DNA from: Ureibacillus galli
GTDB lineage: Bacteria; Bacillota; Bacilli; Bacillales_A; Planococcaceae
Length of the DNA: 64,000 nt
Assembly (NCBI RefSeq): GCF_014836845.1
Contig: NZ_JACSQA010000002.1
Coordinates: 1-64,000 of the forward strand
Reading direction: 5' to 3'
The notes under the pieces are model-generated. The model was not told where the DNA came from. It saw only the letters and a program-made list of their open reading frames with translations, and made no database searches. Both the position numbers and the translations under genes were made by a program. Shown piece after piece: positions 30,011 to 39,069 of this stretch; within the stretch, counting starts at the first letter, position 1; every line of letters starts with the position of its first letter.

Positions 30011-30051
30011 AGATAGCTACCTCTAGGCGGCTTATGAAATTTGTTATTATG

Positions 30052-30318
30052 TTACATTAATGTCTCTTGCGATTCGTCCAACTCTTGAGATTCTTGTAAC
30101 TCATTCAGTTCTTTTGTATAACTATAAAACGCTTCTTCATTTCTTTCATCTAATGCACTATCGATGAGATCTTTCAACTGCTCAATTCTTTGCAATCTTT
30201 GCATGCGGTTTAAAAACAAGTCTAAATAAATGTCATTCAATAATTTTTCAGATTCGTTTGCATGTTGATAGTGTCCAACTGCCTTAAGAAAATCTGTGTA
30301 TGAATAATATTTATCCAT
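30052..30318 (-). CDS. IDEAL-domain protein
   Basis: An 88-residue, charged protein. The second half is the IDEAL domain: LLNDIYLDLFLNRMQ, then IDSALDERNEEAFYSYTKEL, close to the consensus that names the domain. IDEAL domains occur in several small Bacillales proteins such as YpiB, and at the ComK end of some adaptors, with protein-protein contact roles. The partner here is unknown. Its start (GGGGTGAT before ATG 30318) is divergent from comK, with about 340 bases between the starts. Confidence 0.75.
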   Translation of the reverse strand: MDKYYSYTDFLKAVGHYQHANESEKLLNDIYLDLFLNRMQRLQRIEQLKDLIDSALDERNEEAFYSYTKELNELQESQELDESQETLM

Positions 30319-30521
30319 CGATAATCACCCCGATTCCCTTTTTTCTATTATAAAAAATCGGTTATCAATTTGCAATATATTCTGAAAAATATGTGATTTT
30401 TTCTTATAATGGGGAATGGTAACTATTAATTTAATTTCATTGCATATTTTCCAACAGAGTTAATAGATTGAGGACCTTTTTAGTAAATTTTTTATCAAAA
30501 CTTTCTAATTTAAAATTTATT

Positions 30522-30556
30522 TTTTATTAATTTTAAAACGGAAAAAATTTAAATTT
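30522..30556 (+). promoter_or_regulatory. Candidate ComK boxes upstream of comK
   Basis: One perfect AAAA-N5-TTTT box at 30522-30534 and a second with one mismatch (AAAA-N5-ATTT) at 30544-30556, 9 bases apart. ComK boxes pair like this at autoregulated promoters, but the region is so AT-rich that chance matches are expected. Confidence 0.4.
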
Positions 30557-30578
30557 AAGAATTTTTCAAAATTTCCCA

Positions 30579-30607
30579 TTGAAATAGTTCTAATATCATA
30601 TTATGAT
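30579..30607 (+). promoter_or_regulatory. SigA-type promoter of comK
   Basis: TTGAAA (30579-30584), 17 bases, TATGAT (30602-30607). The ribosome site is 42 bases downstream. Hexamers and spacing fit a vegetative promoter, just downstream of the candidate ComK boxes. Confidence 0.6.
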
Positions 30608-30661
30608 TTTCTTGAATCGGTTATATAGCATTAATTAGATATTGAAAAGGAGGAAATGTTT

Positions 30662-31168
30662 ATGTTGGAAGATGTAAATGTTGTTAATTCTTATCATATC
30701 TCTTTTAATACTTATTTAATCGAACCTATGAACCATGGAGAAAAACTATACTCTCGCGTTTACGACAAAAACGGAGAGATTATTGTCGAAAGAAAACCTC
30801 TTTCCATAGTACGTAAATCCTGTTACGCAATGGGCAGTAATTATAATGCAGCACGTATGATTGCTAAACGCTTCTTTGGAAAAGAGAAACATAAATTACC
30901 TATTATTATTTCTCATGATTATGGGATACCTTGTGTCTTCTTCCCACTTTTATCTCCTGCGTCACCTAGTAATGTTTGGATTGGACTTCATGCGATTATT
31001 AATATTCGCCGTTTAAAAGACTTTACCGAAATTACTTTAAAAAATGGAAAAGAACTTGTTCTACAAATTAATTACTCATCCTTCTGCTCCCAATACGTAT
31101 GTGCAACATTGTTGCAAAAATATGCTGCTAATCAGCGATTAATTATTCAAAATGAATTGCCTTTCTGA
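30662..31168 (+). CDS. comK: ComK, competence transcription factor
   Basis: A 168-residue ComK. Family phrases are RKPLSIVRKSC near residue 45, PCVFFPLLSP in the middle, SNVWIGLHAIINI, and LQINYSSFCSQ. ComK turns on the DNA-uptake genes, including comF, also in this window. I chose ATG 30662 because GGAGG is 8 bases before it; an in-frame ATG at 30656 would leave only 2 bases. It is somewhat shorter at the C-terminus than the B. subtilis protein. Its last 22 bases overlap the opposite-strand gene at 31147-31530. Confidence 0.93.
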   Translation: MLEDVNVVNSYHISFNTYLIEPMNHGEKLYSRVYDKNGEIIVERKPLSIVRKSCYAMGSNYNAARMIAKRFFGKEKHKLPIIISHDYGIPCVFFPLLSPASPSNVWIGLHAIINIRRLKDFTEITLKNGKELVLQINYSSFCSQYVCATLLQKYAANQRLIIQNELPF

Positions 31169-31530
31169 TCAATTGTTGAAGCTTTATTTAAATAATACTT
31201 AAGCAAATCTTCAACTTGATTTCGAAGTCGTATATTTGAATATCTTCTTACTTCCATTATCTTACTGTAATGGAATTGGTACTCAGTAAACAATTCATCT
31301 CGATTACCTTGAACAACCCGAAGTTGATGATTTTTCAAATAGTCCTTAGTTTTTTTTAGATCATCTTCTGCGTATCTTCTCGCTTCGTCAATTAAATAAA
31401 TATAGGGACGCTTTAATTTAAACTGCCCATTTTCTATTTGTGCATGGTCTTTTTCTAAAACGATTAATAGCATCGGTAAATAGATGGCCGCTTCCAGATA
31501 TGGGACAGTTTCAATGGGAATATGTGCCAT
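31147..31530 (-). CDS. Unknown protein facing comK, behind a LexA-like box
   Basis: A 127-residue protein that I do not recognise. It starts MAHIPIETVPYLEAAIYLPM and is otherwise mainly helical and charged, with LIDEARRYAEDDLKKTKDYL and a basic RYSNIRLRNQ stretch near the end. No signal peptide; residues 12-26 are hydrophobic but short. ATG 31530 has AGGAGGGG before it, a strong ribosome site. A perfect GAAC-N4-GTTC box stands 23 bases upstream of the ATG, so SOS induction is likely. The 3' end overlaps the comK 3' end by 22 bases, convergently. Confidence 0.7.
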   Translation of the reverse strand: MAHIPIETVPYLEAAIYLPMLLIVLEKDHAQIENGQFKLKRPYIYLIDEARRYAEDDLKKTKDYLKNHQLRVVQGNRDELFTEYQFHYSKIMEVRRYSNIRLRNQVEDLLKYYLNKASTIDQKGNSF

Positions 31531-31552
31531 TAAAAACCCCTCCTAAATGATA

Positions 31553-31575
31553 GAACACTTGTTCTTATAAATTAT
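31553..31575 (-). promoter_or_regulatory. LexA box and -10 of the gene facing comK
   Basis: GAACACTTGTTC (31553-31564; GAACAAGTGTTC on the minus strand) is a perfect LexA/DinR core with the flanks A and T. A TATAAT follows upstream on the minus strand (about 31570-31575). LexA bound here would block the start of transcription. Confidence 0.65.
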
Positions 31576-31822
31576 ATTACAACAAATTTTAAAAAATGCA
31601 ATTGCAGAATACAGGAAAATAATAGTATGTCTAAAAGAGGGTACTCTTTCGAAAAGAAAGCTATACTACAGGAAAAGTTATGAACGATACTAAAACTTTC
31701 TCTATGTAAAGCTTGTTGCTAATAACCGATGAAATTACAATACAGCTAAGATTCATTCACAATCACTTAAACAAAAAAATATCCGTCTCTTATTATTAGC
31801 CAATTAAATAGAAAAATAATAA
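31565..31822. other. Spacer between the LexA-box gene and prfB
   Basis: Beyond the promoter of the upstream gene I see only AT-rich sequence with short direct stretches and no frame with a ribosome site. Confidence 0.4.
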
Positions 31823-31864
31823 AAACCTTTTCGGTAAAGGATTTCCCCCTTACCGAAAAGGTTT
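31823..31864 (-). terminator. Terminator of prfB
   Basis: Perfect 15-bp stem (31823-31837 with 31850-31864) around a 12-base loop, followed by T-rich sequence on both strands. Confidence 0.85.
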
Positions 31865-31879
31865 GTTTTTTTAGTTTAA

Positions 31880-32987
31880 TTACTGTCCTATACGCGAACG
31901 TAAATAGGCATTAATGAATTCATCTAAATCCCCATCCATTACCCCTTGAACATTACCTGTTTCAAAATTTGTACGGTGGTCTTTTACCATTGAATAAGGA
32001 TGGAATACATAAGAACGAATTTGAGAACCCCAACCAATTTCCTTCTGTTCTCCACGAATAGCAGCCAATTCAGCTTGTTGTTTCTCAATTTCTAATTGGT
32101 ATAACTTTGCTTTTAACATGCTCATCGCTTTTTCGCGGTTTTTAATTTGGGAGCGCTCCGCTTGACAAGAAACAACTACACCTGTTGGAATATGCGTTAT
32201 ACGAACAGCAGAGTCGGTCGTATTGATGTGCTGACCACCTGCGCCAGTTGCACGATACGTATCAATTTTCAAATCTTCTGTTCGAACTTCAATTTCAATT
32301 TCGTTATTAAACTCTGGCATAACATCGCAGGAAACAAAGGAAGTGTGACGACGTCCAGCTGAGTCAAAGGGTGAAATACGTACTAAACGATGTACGCCCT
32401 TTTCTGCCTTTAAATAGCCGTATGCATTATGTCCTTGTATTAATAAAGTAACAGATTTAATGCCTGCCTCATCACCAGGTAAGTAATCCATTGTTTCAAC
32501 TTTAAAGCCGCGTTTTTCAGCCCAACGAGTATACATACGTAATAGCATCGAACCCCAGTCTTGTGATTCTGTTCCACCTGCGCCTGGATGAAGTTCTAAA
32601 ATTGCATTATTTTTATCGTATGGTTCACTTAAGAGCATTTGAAGCTCAAAATTATCCATTTTTCGTTGGAACTCTTCTAATTCATTCCCCAATTCGGATT
32701 GTAAATCGTCATCTGGTTCTTCTTTTAAAAGTTCTAACGTCATTTCTAAGTTTTCATGGGTCATAATTAAATCATTAAATTCATTTACGATAGCTTTTAA
32801 ACTATTTGCTTCATTAATGACTGTTTGCGCCGCATTTTGGTCATTCCAAAAATCCGGCATAAGCATCATTTCATCTAACTCTTGTATACGTGCCTCTTTG
32901 TTTTCTAAGTCAAAGAGACCCCCTGAAGTCCGCCAATTTTGAGGCTGTAGTTTCCAACGTATTTCTTACATCTGATAATTCAATCAT
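31880..32987 (-). CDS. prfB: Peptide chain release factor 2, with programmed +1 frameshift
   Basis: Release factor 2, 368 residues after frameshifting. The first frame starts at ATG 32987 and reads 25 codons to CTT, then TGA (32910-32912). A +1 shift at CTTTGAC (32909-32915) enters the second frame, which runs to 31880. The internal Shine-Dalgarno-like AGGGGG (32919-32924) is 3 bases from the slippery CTT, as in E. coli. The SPF tripeptide (ISPFDSAG) that reads UGA/UAA and the catalytic GGQ (GAGGQHINT) are present. RF2 level thus controls its own synthesis. It follows secA. Confidence 0.96.
32909..32924 (-). other. prfB: Programmed +1 frameshift site in prfB
   Basis: Minus strand: AGGGGG, 3 bases, CTT TGA C. 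This is the canonical RF2 autoregulatory site: slow reading of UGA lets the ribosome slip forward one base on CUU. Confidence 0.95.
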
Positions 32988-33076
32988 TAATAATCCTCCG
33001 TACTTTTTATTAAATTGAGAGAACCGTAACATCAAAAGATGACTACGGTTCAAGTTCTTAAAAAAGTGTCATTCGA

Positions 33077-35581
33077 TTACTCTACACCATGGCAGTTTTT
33101 GTATTTTTTGCCGCTACCGCATGGGCATGGATCGTTACGGCCAATCGTATCTGATTTACGAATCGGTTGTTTTTTCTTCGGTGCTGCCTCTTCTTTTGGA
33201 TTAACCGCCTGTCCTTTTGCAACCTCTTCCCGTTCTAAATTGTTGCGAATTTGGGCTTTCAGTGCATATTTCGTTACATCTTCACGAATAGAAGCAATCA
33301 TATCTTCAAACATTGCAAATCCTTCTTGTTCATATTCACGTAACGGGTCATTTTGACCATAGGCACGTAAATGGATACCTTGACGTAATTGATCCATTGC
33401 ATCAATATGATCAATCCATTTCGTATCAATTGAGCGAAGTAAAATAACCTTTTCAAATTCACGCATCCGTTCAGGGGTTAACTGTTGTTCTTTTTCATCA
33501 TAACGTTTTTGAACTTCTGCATAAATATATTGAATGATTTCCTCAGGTGATTTCCCTTCAAGATCACTCGCTTTAATAGCACCCTCTTCTAATAAATTCG
33601 CCTGAATGTAATCTTCTAGTGCTTTTAAGTTCCAATCTTTTTGTTCGCCTTGTGTATGAACAGCGACAATATTTTCAATAGACTCTTGAATCATCGCTTC
33701 AACTAAAGAACGCATATTTTCAGTTTCAAGAACATCACGGCGCTCTTTATAAATTACTTCCCTTTGTTGACGAAGTACATCATCATATTGTAACAAACGT
33801 TTACGAGCATCGAAGTTGTTACCTTCAACTCGTTTTTGTGCAGATTCCACCGCTTTCGATACCATTCCTGATTGGATAGGTTGAGTATCATCCATACCAA
33901 GTCTCGTCATCATCGCTTTCATTTTATCCGAACCGAAACGACGCATTAAATCGTCTTCTAACGATAAATAGAATTGGGTAATACCAGGATCCCCTTGACG
34001 GCCAGAACGACCGCGCAGCTGATTATCGATACGGCGAGATTCATGACGTTCTGTACCAATAACCGCCAAGCCACCAAGCTCTAAAACACCTTCTCCTAGT
34101 TTAATGTCAGTACCACGACCAGCCATGTTCGTTGCAATCGTTACAGCGCCTTTGTTCCCTGCATTAGCAATGATTTCAGCTTCTCGCTCATGATTTTTCG
34201 CATTCAATACATTGTGTGGAATTTTATGTTTATCTAGTAATTTCGAAATAATTTCAGACGTTTCAATTGCAACTGTTCCAACTAAAACTGGTTGTCCTTT
34301 TTTATGACGCTCAGCAATTTCGGCAGCTACCGCATTAAATTTCCCATTCATTGTGGCAAAAATTAAATCTGGTCTATCATCACGGGCAATCGGTCTGTTT
34401 GTAGGAATAACTACTACTTGCATATTATAAATGTTACGGAATTCTTCTTCTTCTGTTTTTGCTGTACCGGTCATACCAGCTAATTTCTCATACATACGGA
34501 AGTAGTTTTGGAACGTAATCGTTGCCATCGTCATTGATTCATTTTGAATATCTACACCTTCTTTTGCTTCAATCGCTTGGTGTAAACCATCAGAATAGCG
34601 ACGTCCTTTCATTAAACGCCCTGTAAATCCATCTACAATAACAATTTCTCCATCTTGAACAACGTAATCAACATCCCGATGCATAGATACATGGGCTTTC
34701 AATGATTGGTTGATGGCATGAAGTAATCTTACATGGGATAAATCAAATAGGTTATCGATATTAAAAGCTTTCTCTGCTTTAGCAATACCTGTCTCCGTTA
34801 ATGTAACCCCTTTTGTCGTTTCGTCGTAAGTATAATCTTCTTCTGCTTTTAACAAACGAACAAACATATTCGATTGAACATAAAGTTGAGCCGTTTTTCC
34901 TGCTTGACCTGAAATAATCAAAGGAGTACGTGCTTCATCAATTAAAATAGAGTCGACCTCGTCAATGACAGCATAATAAAGTGGACGTTGTACTCGCTCT
35001 TCTTTATAAAGCACCATGTTATCACGTAAATAGTCAAAACCAAGTTCATTGTTCGTACTATATGTAATATCAGCAGCATATGCTTCCCGTTTTTCTTCTT
35101 TCGACAAGCTATTTAAATTTAAGCCTACCGTTAAACCTAGGAAATTATATAATTGACCCATTTCAGTAGCGTCACGACTAGCAAGATATTCGTTGACTGT
35201 CACAACATGTACACCTTTACCAGTTATAGCGTTTAAGTAGACCGCCATCGTGGAAGTTAATGTTTTCCCTTCCCCCGTTTTCATTTCAGCAATATTACCT
35301 TCATTTAAAGTAGCTGCCCCCATAATTTGAACGCGGAATGGATACATTCCTAGTACACGGCGAGATGCTTCACGACAAACGGCGAATGCTTCTGGAAGTA
35401 ATTTTTCCAATGTCTCTCCGTTTTGATAGCGCTCTTTAAATTCAGTCGTTTTCTCTTTTAAGTCTTCATCACTTAACTGTTCCATTTGAGAAGCTAGAGC
35501 TTCGACTTGATCAGCAATTTTATTTAATTTTTTTATTTCTTTTTTGTTTAGATCAAATATTTTATTTAAAATGTTAGCCAT
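33077..35581 (-). CDS. secA: SecA, preprotein translocase ATPase
   Basis: An 834-residue SecA, close to the B. subtilis length. Walker A MKTGEGKT is near residue 105 and Walker [17 protein letters not shown] near 210. The DEAD motor is followed by the helical scaffold and ends in the zinc-binding tail [14 protein letters not shown], which contacts SecB or ribosomes. It drives secretion through SecYEG. I chose ATG 35581 (MANILNKIF) with GGAAGTG before it; the frame extends further upstream without a ribosome site. Confidence 0.97.
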   Translation of the reverse strand: MANILNKIFDLNKKEIKKLNKIADQVEALASQMEQLSDEDLKEKTTEFKERYQNGETLEKLLPEAFAVCREASRRVLGMYPFRVQIMGAATLNEGNIAEMKTGEGKTLTSTMAVYLNAITGKGVHVVTVNEYLASRDATEMGQLYNFLGLTVGLNLNSLSKEEKREAYAADITYSTNNELGFDYLRDNMVLYKEERVQRPLYYAVIDEVDSILIDEARTPLIISGQAGKTAQLYVQSNMFVRLLKAEEDYTYDETTKGVTLTETGIAKAEKAFNIDNLFDLSHVRLLHAINQSLKAHVSMHRDVDYVVQDGEIVIVDGFTGRLMKGRRYSDGLHQAIEAKEGVDIQNESMTMATITFQNYFRMYEKLAGMTGTAKTEEEEFRNIYNMQVVVIPTNRPIARDDRPDLIFATMNGKFNAVAAEIAERHKKGQPVLVGTVAIETSEIISKLLDKHKIPHNVLNAKNHEREAEIIANAGNKGAVTIATNMAGRGTDIKLGEGVLELGGLAVIGTERHESRRIDNQLRGRSGRQGDPGITQFYLSLEDDLMRRFGSDKMKAMMTRLGMDDTQPIQSGMVSKAVESAQKRVEGNNFDARKRLLQYDDVLRQQREVIYKERRDVLETENMRSLVEAMIQESIENIVAVHTQGEQKDWNLKALEDYIQANLLEEGAIKASDLEGKSPEEIIQYIYAEVQKRYDEKEQQLTPERMREFEKVILLRSIDTKWIDHIDAMDQLRQGIHLRAYGQNDPLREYEQEGFAMFEDMIASIREDVTKYALKAQIRNNLEREEVAKGQAVNPKEEAAPKKKQPIRKSDTIGRNDPCPCGSGKKYKNCHGVE

Positions 35582-35793
35582 GAAATTTTTCACTTCCCAT
35601 ATAGTCTTACTACACATTTTATCACTACCTATATAGTAGGTGCAAATACCCTCCCTATTTTCAACAAAAGTAACGATTTTAAAAAGATTTCTTTAACAAA
35701 GTATAAAAATGAAATTTTTCGTTAAGAAGGAGATAAGTTGCATTTTATCGAAATAAAAATAGAAGAAAAATTAAATTATCAGGAGTGATGAGT

Positions 35794-36216
35794 ATGGCCA
35801 TTCAACTATATTTCGTTTTTAATGGAAATTGTCGAGAAGCAGTAGAATATTATGCAAAAGTTTTTAAAACAGAAGAACCAAACATTATGTCATTTGGTGA
35901 TGCTCCACCGAATCCCAATCATCCAATTCCAGAGGAAGCAAAACATTTAGTCATGCATGCAAACTTAGAGATTGCTGGCAGTAAAGTGATGTTTTCAGAT
36001 ACATGGCCAGGCACTCCTTTTACTGTAGGAAACAATATTACAGTAGCGGTTGTAACTAAAGATGAAACGTTAATTCGTTCATCCTTTGAAGGATTAAAAG
36101 AAGGTGGAAAAGTGAACATGGAACTACAGGAAACTTTCTGGAGTAAATGTTATGGACAAGTAGTGGACAAATTTGGTATCGAATGGCAACTTAGTCTAGA
36201 GAGTGAAGAACAATAA
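35794..36216 (+). CDS. VOC family (PhnB-like) protein
   Basis: A 140-residue protein of the glyoxalase/VOC superfamily, PhnB-like branch. It starts with IQLYFVFNGNCREAVEYY, has HLVMHANLEIAGSKVMFSD, and ends in WSKCYGQVVDKFGIEWQL, all usual for this group. The natural substrate is generally unknown. I chose ATG 35794, which has AGGAG 8 bases upstream; in-frame starts at 35785 and 35788 overlap that site. It is a single gene with its own terminator. Confidence 0.85.
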   Translation: MAIQLYFVFNGNCREAVEYYAKVFKTEEPNIMSFGDAPPNPNHPIPEEAKHLVMHANLEIAGSKVMFSDTWPGTPFTVGNNITVAVVTKDETLIRSSFEGLKEGGKVNMELQETFWSKCYGQVVDKFGIEWQLSLESEEQ

Positions 36217-36238
36217 ATTATCAATTGAAGTAAAAATG

Positions 36239-36277
36239 ACCTTTATTCCAGCGTGCTGTTGGATTAAAGGTTTTTTT
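36239..36277 (+). terminator. Terminator of the VOC gene
   Basis: Stem ACCTTTA-t-TCCA with TGGA-t-TAAAGGT (36239-36250 with 36260-36271), followed by TTTTTT. Confidence 0.8.
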
Positions 36278-36420
36278 AGTTCCAACAAACTTGAATGGTT
36301 TTCATAGTGTTGAAAACAACTAATTACCACTCTACCCAATTAAAATTTCTAACATATATTAGGGAGAAAGATCATTACCGTTTGAACAAACGATGAACAA
36401 ACTTGAAAGAGGGTTTAAAG

Positions 36421-37308
36421 GTGGGGAAGGAGAGTTCCAAACTTACTTCGTATGTCTTGTTAACTTTATTAATCGTCATTTGGGGTGTTAGTTGGCCTAT
36501 TTATAAAAATGGGGTAAGTTTCATGCCGCCACTTCTTTTTGCCGGAGTGCGTGCTTTTATCAGTGGTATTATTTTATTTTTCATCGCATGGCAAAATCGT
36601 CGTTTCCTTCAATTCCGAAAGAACTGGCAATATTATGTCATTTCTGCCACTTTAAACATTGTCCTTTATTTAGGAATCCAAACCGTTGGACTTATTTATT
36701 TGCCAGGAGGACTATTCTCTGTTCTTGTTTATTTTCAACCTGTACTGTTAGGAATTCTCGCATGGTTGTTTTTAGGAGAGGGAATGACGATTACAAAAAT
36801 AATTGGTTTAATCCTTGGGTTTGTTGGGATATTACTCGTGAGCATTGATGGCCTAACGATTCACCTTTCAATCATAGGGGTAACCCTCGCCCTTGCAACA
36901 GCTTTCGTATGGGCAAGTGGAGTTGTATATGTTAAGAAAAATAAAGAACGGGTAGATCCTTACTGGATGGTTGTTATGCAACTTATTATCGGTGGATCAG
37001 TTTTATTATTAGCAGGATTTATAATAGAGGATGTGCAACTAATTAGTTGGAACGGAGAGCTTATTTCAAGTATCATTTGGGGATCAACAGCTGGAATGGC
37101 CATTGCCCAATTTCTTTATTACAAGTTGATTAATGAAGGAGAAGCTAGCAAAGTAGGGGCTTTTACCTTCATTGTCCCAATTATATCGGTTATCATTAGC
37201 TCAATTTTTTTAGACGAAAATATTACCGTCAATTTGTTTTTCGGCATGCTCCTCGTAGGAACAAGTATTTATTTAGTCAATTATCAACGAAAACGAATCA
37301 CCACTTAA
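36421..37308 (+). CDS. EamA/DMT family transporter
   Basis: A 295-residue membrane protein with ten hydrophobic segments, made of two EamA repeats (about residues 10-135 and 150-290). Typical phrases are IVIWGVSWPIYKNG at the start and SKVGAFTFIVPIISVIIS in the second repeat. Such drug/metabolite transporters mostly export amino acids or small metabolites; the substrate is unknown. I chose GTG 36421, with AGAGGG 7 bases before it; a TTG at 36403 lacks a good site. It appears to be a single gene. Confidence 0.85.
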   Translation: MGKESSKLTSYVLLTLLIVIWGVSWPIYKNGVSFMPPLLFAGVRAFISGIILFFIAWQNRRFLQFRKNWQYYVISATLNIVLYLGIQTVGLIYLPGGLFSVLVYFQPVLLGILAWLFLGEGMTITKIIGLILGFVGILLVSIDGLTIHLSIIGVTLALATAFVWASGVVYVKKNKERVDPYWMVVMQLIIGGSVLLLAGFIIEDVQLISWNGELISSIIWGSTAGMAIAQFLYYKLINEGEASKVGAFTFIVPIISVIISSIFLDENITVNLFFGMLLVGTSIYLVNYQRKRITT

Positions 37309-37339
37309 AACATCAAAGTTCGTTAAATATAAAACAAAA

Positions 37340-37363
37340 AGAACCCTTTTAACAAAGGGTTCT
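37340..37363 (-). terminator. Terminator of hpf
   Basis: Perfect 10-bp stem (37340-37349 with 37354-37363), followed by TTTTTGTTTT on the minus strand only. Confidence 0.8.
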
Positions 37364-37400
37364 AAGTCTAGACAATAAACTCTTGTCCTTTTATATTTAT

Positions 37401-37958
37401 TTAATTTGTTTCGATTAATCCATACTTTCCATCACGGCGTTTATAAACAATGTTCGTATTGTTTGTCTCTGCGTCTGTATAAACGAAGAAGTCGTGACCA
37501 AGTAAATTCATTTGAAGAATGGCTTCTTCCTGATCCATTGGTTTTAAGTCAAATTGCTTCGTACGAACAACTGTAAATTCTTCATCATCTGTCGCTGTTG
37601 CAGCGATGCCGTTTCCTATTTCATTGGCAAAGTAAACACCTGCACCTTCCCGTTCACGGAATTTACGGTTTACCTTTGTTTTATGTTTACGAATTTGGCG
37701 CTCAAGTTTGTCAACAATTAAATCGATAGCTGCATACATATCATCATGACGTTCTTCTGCTCGAAGTGTGACATTTTTCATAGGAATTGTTACTTCGACC
37801 TTTGTTTGCTTGTCATTGTACACTTTTAAATTGACATTAGCGTTTGCATCAACACCTTCGCTGAAATAACGTTCGATTTTCTCGATCTTATTTTCAACGT
37901 AGTCGCGAATCGCTGGAGTTACCTCAATGTTTTCACCACGAATGTTAAAGTTAATCAT
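37401..37958 (-). CDS. hpf: Long-form ribosome hibernation promoting factor
   Basis: A 185-residue HPF (B. subtilis YvyD). The N-terminal domain (about 1-100) starts [21 protein letters not shown] and has the beta-alpha fold that binds 30S. The C-terminal domain (about 125-185, with [15 protein letters not shown]) links two ribosomes into 100S dimers in stationary phase. ATG 37958 has GGAGGAG before it. A SigH-type promoter match lies 35-63 bases upstream. It follows the fliS terminator and is separate from the flagellar operon. Confidence 0.95.
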   Translation of the reverse strand: MINFNIRGENIEVTPAIRDYVENKIEKIERYFSEGVDANANVNLKVYNDKQTKVEVTIPMKNVTLRAEERHDDMYAAIDLIVDKLERQIRKHKTKVNRKFREREGAGVYFANEIGNGIAATATDDEEFTVVRTKQFDLKPMDQEEAILQMNLLGHDFFVYTDAETNNTNIVYKRRDGKYGLIETN

Positions 37959-37992
37959 GTAAACTCCTCCTTTGTTACACCTATGTAAATAT

Positions 37993-38021
37993 ATATTCGC
38001 CATCGGTTCAAAAAATCCTAC
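37993..38021 (-). promoter_or_regulatory. SigH-type promoter of hpf
   Basis: Minus strand: GTAGGATTT, 11 bases, GGCGAATAT. This matches the SigH consensus RNAGGAWWW-N11/12-RNNGAATWW at every fixed position. B. subtilis yvyD is reported to be under SigB and SigH; I see no SigB match. Confidence 0.6.
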
Positions 38022-38149
38022 CAGTTTTAAAGAATATTTTTCATCTTTCGACATTTCATTCACAATTTTTTTTACATATCATTAAAAAACTAGAGGCATG
38101 TGATAGTTAATATTGAAGGTAAGAATCAAAAAACGGAAGCAAAAGAAAA

Positions 38150-38170
38150 AGCCTTACAGAACGTAAGGCT
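38150..38170 (-). terminator. Terminator of the flaG-fliDTS operon
   Basis: Perfect 8-bp stem (38150-38157 with 38163-38170) and AGAAC loop, followed by TTTTCTTTTG on the minus strand. Confidence 0.8.
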
Positions 38171-38189
38171 CTTATACTTTCAAAAACGA

Positions 38190-38594
38190 TTAAACTTGTT
38201 GTGTATTGCTATATTGTTGTTGACGAGTAATTTGGATTACTTGTTTCCATGTATCACGGAATTCCGTTGTTAAACCAATGACTTCATCGATAATCACCGT
38301 ATCATTTTTAACATTTGCTTCCATCAGTCGACGGTTCATATATTCGTATAGTGGAAGCATTTGTTTCGAAATGTCATAGTCCATATTTAAAGTGGACATT
38401 AACTCTTGAATAATTGCTTGTGCCTTTTGAAGATTTGTATTTTTTTCTTGGATGTGTTGCTCGTCTATTGCTTTTTTTGCCTTTGTTAAAAACTTTAAAC
38501 AGCCATTATAAAGCATTAACGTCAGTTCTCCAGGCGAAGCGGTTGTCACACTATTTTGTTTGTAAGCATTAAGTGCAGAATTTTGTACTGCCAA
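38190..38594 (-). CDS. fliS: FliS, flagellin export chaperone
   Basis: A 134-residue helical protein. It begins ALNAYKQNSVTTASPGELTLMLYNGCLKFL, the FliS hallmark, followed by further conserved helices. FliS wraps the C-terminal region of flagellin in the cytoplasm and hands it to the export gate; in B. subtilis it also frees FliW from flagellin. It is the last gene of the operon flaG-fliD-fliT-fliS, with a terminator 20 bases after its stop. Confidence 0.95.
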   Translation of the reverse strand: MAVQNSALNAYKQNSVTTASPGELTLMLYNGCLKFLTKAKKAIDEQHIQEKNTNLQKAQAIIQELMSTLNMDYDISKQMLPLYEYMNRRLMEANVKNDTVIIDEVIGLTTEFRDTWKQVIQITRQQQYSNTQQV

Positions 38595-38681
38595 TATGGG
38601 ACACTCCTTTAAAGAGATACATTATAGTTTTTATTGTAAAGCATTGTCCCCTGTTCATTTTATAATCGGGGTATCAAATCT

Positions 38682-39041
38682 TTACTTTTTCTTATCGTAA
38701 TACATCCCGTCCATTACTTGAACGGAAGCATATGGATTGATATATTGTTTTTCATGTTTTTTTGATTGTTGTAAATCCTTCATATCTTGTTTCACGAGTT
38801 TCATCATTTCATCTAAACGTGTTCGAATCCCATTATCCAACTCTGCTAAAGTGGTATGAAGTTTATTTGTTGGGTCCATTTGAAAGCCTTCTTGTCGAAG
38901 CCTCTCAATTATTACACCGCGCTCATCCAACAGTGTATTAATTTCATCAATAAATTTGGAACGCTCTTCCCCTTTAGGGAGTTTCGTTAAATGTTTCAAT
39001 AGTTTTGCGGATATTTGTAGAAGTTGCTGTATCGTATCCAT
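38682..39041 (-). CDS. fliT: FliT-like flagellar chaperone
   Basis: A 119-residue helical protein between fliD and fliS, the normal place of fliT. Sequence conservation is weak; the name rests on position, size and predicted four-helix content (IQQLLQISAKLLKHL, then IDEINTLLDERGVIIERL). FliT chaperones the FliD cap in well-studied species. ATG 39041 has GGAGTAG before it and starts 28 bases after the fliD stop. The frame extends further upstream into fliD without support. Confidence 0.7.
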   Translation of the reverse strand: MDTIQQLLQISAKLLKHLTKLPKGEERSKFIDEINTLLDERGVIIERLRQEGFQMDPTNKLHTTLAELDNGIRTRLDEMMKLVKQDMKDLQQSKKHEKQYINPYASVQVMDGMYYDKKK

Positions 39042-39069
39042 CGGTCTACTCCAATCAAGAAAGATTAAT

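Larger units (their letters stand above)
29603..30051. other. Structured spacer between uvrB and the IDEAL gene
   Basis: It holds the LexA-like box (29680-29691), a terminator hairpin (29766-29809), a candidate small ORF (29915-30010), and a 10-bp inverted repeat, TAAGCCGCCT with AGGCGGCTTA, separated by about 50 bases (29964-30032). Confidence 0.6.

Noticed and set aside
37959-38149. SigB promoter for hpf
   Set aside because: No GTTTAA-N12/15-GGGTAT arrangement found; only the SigH match is convincing.
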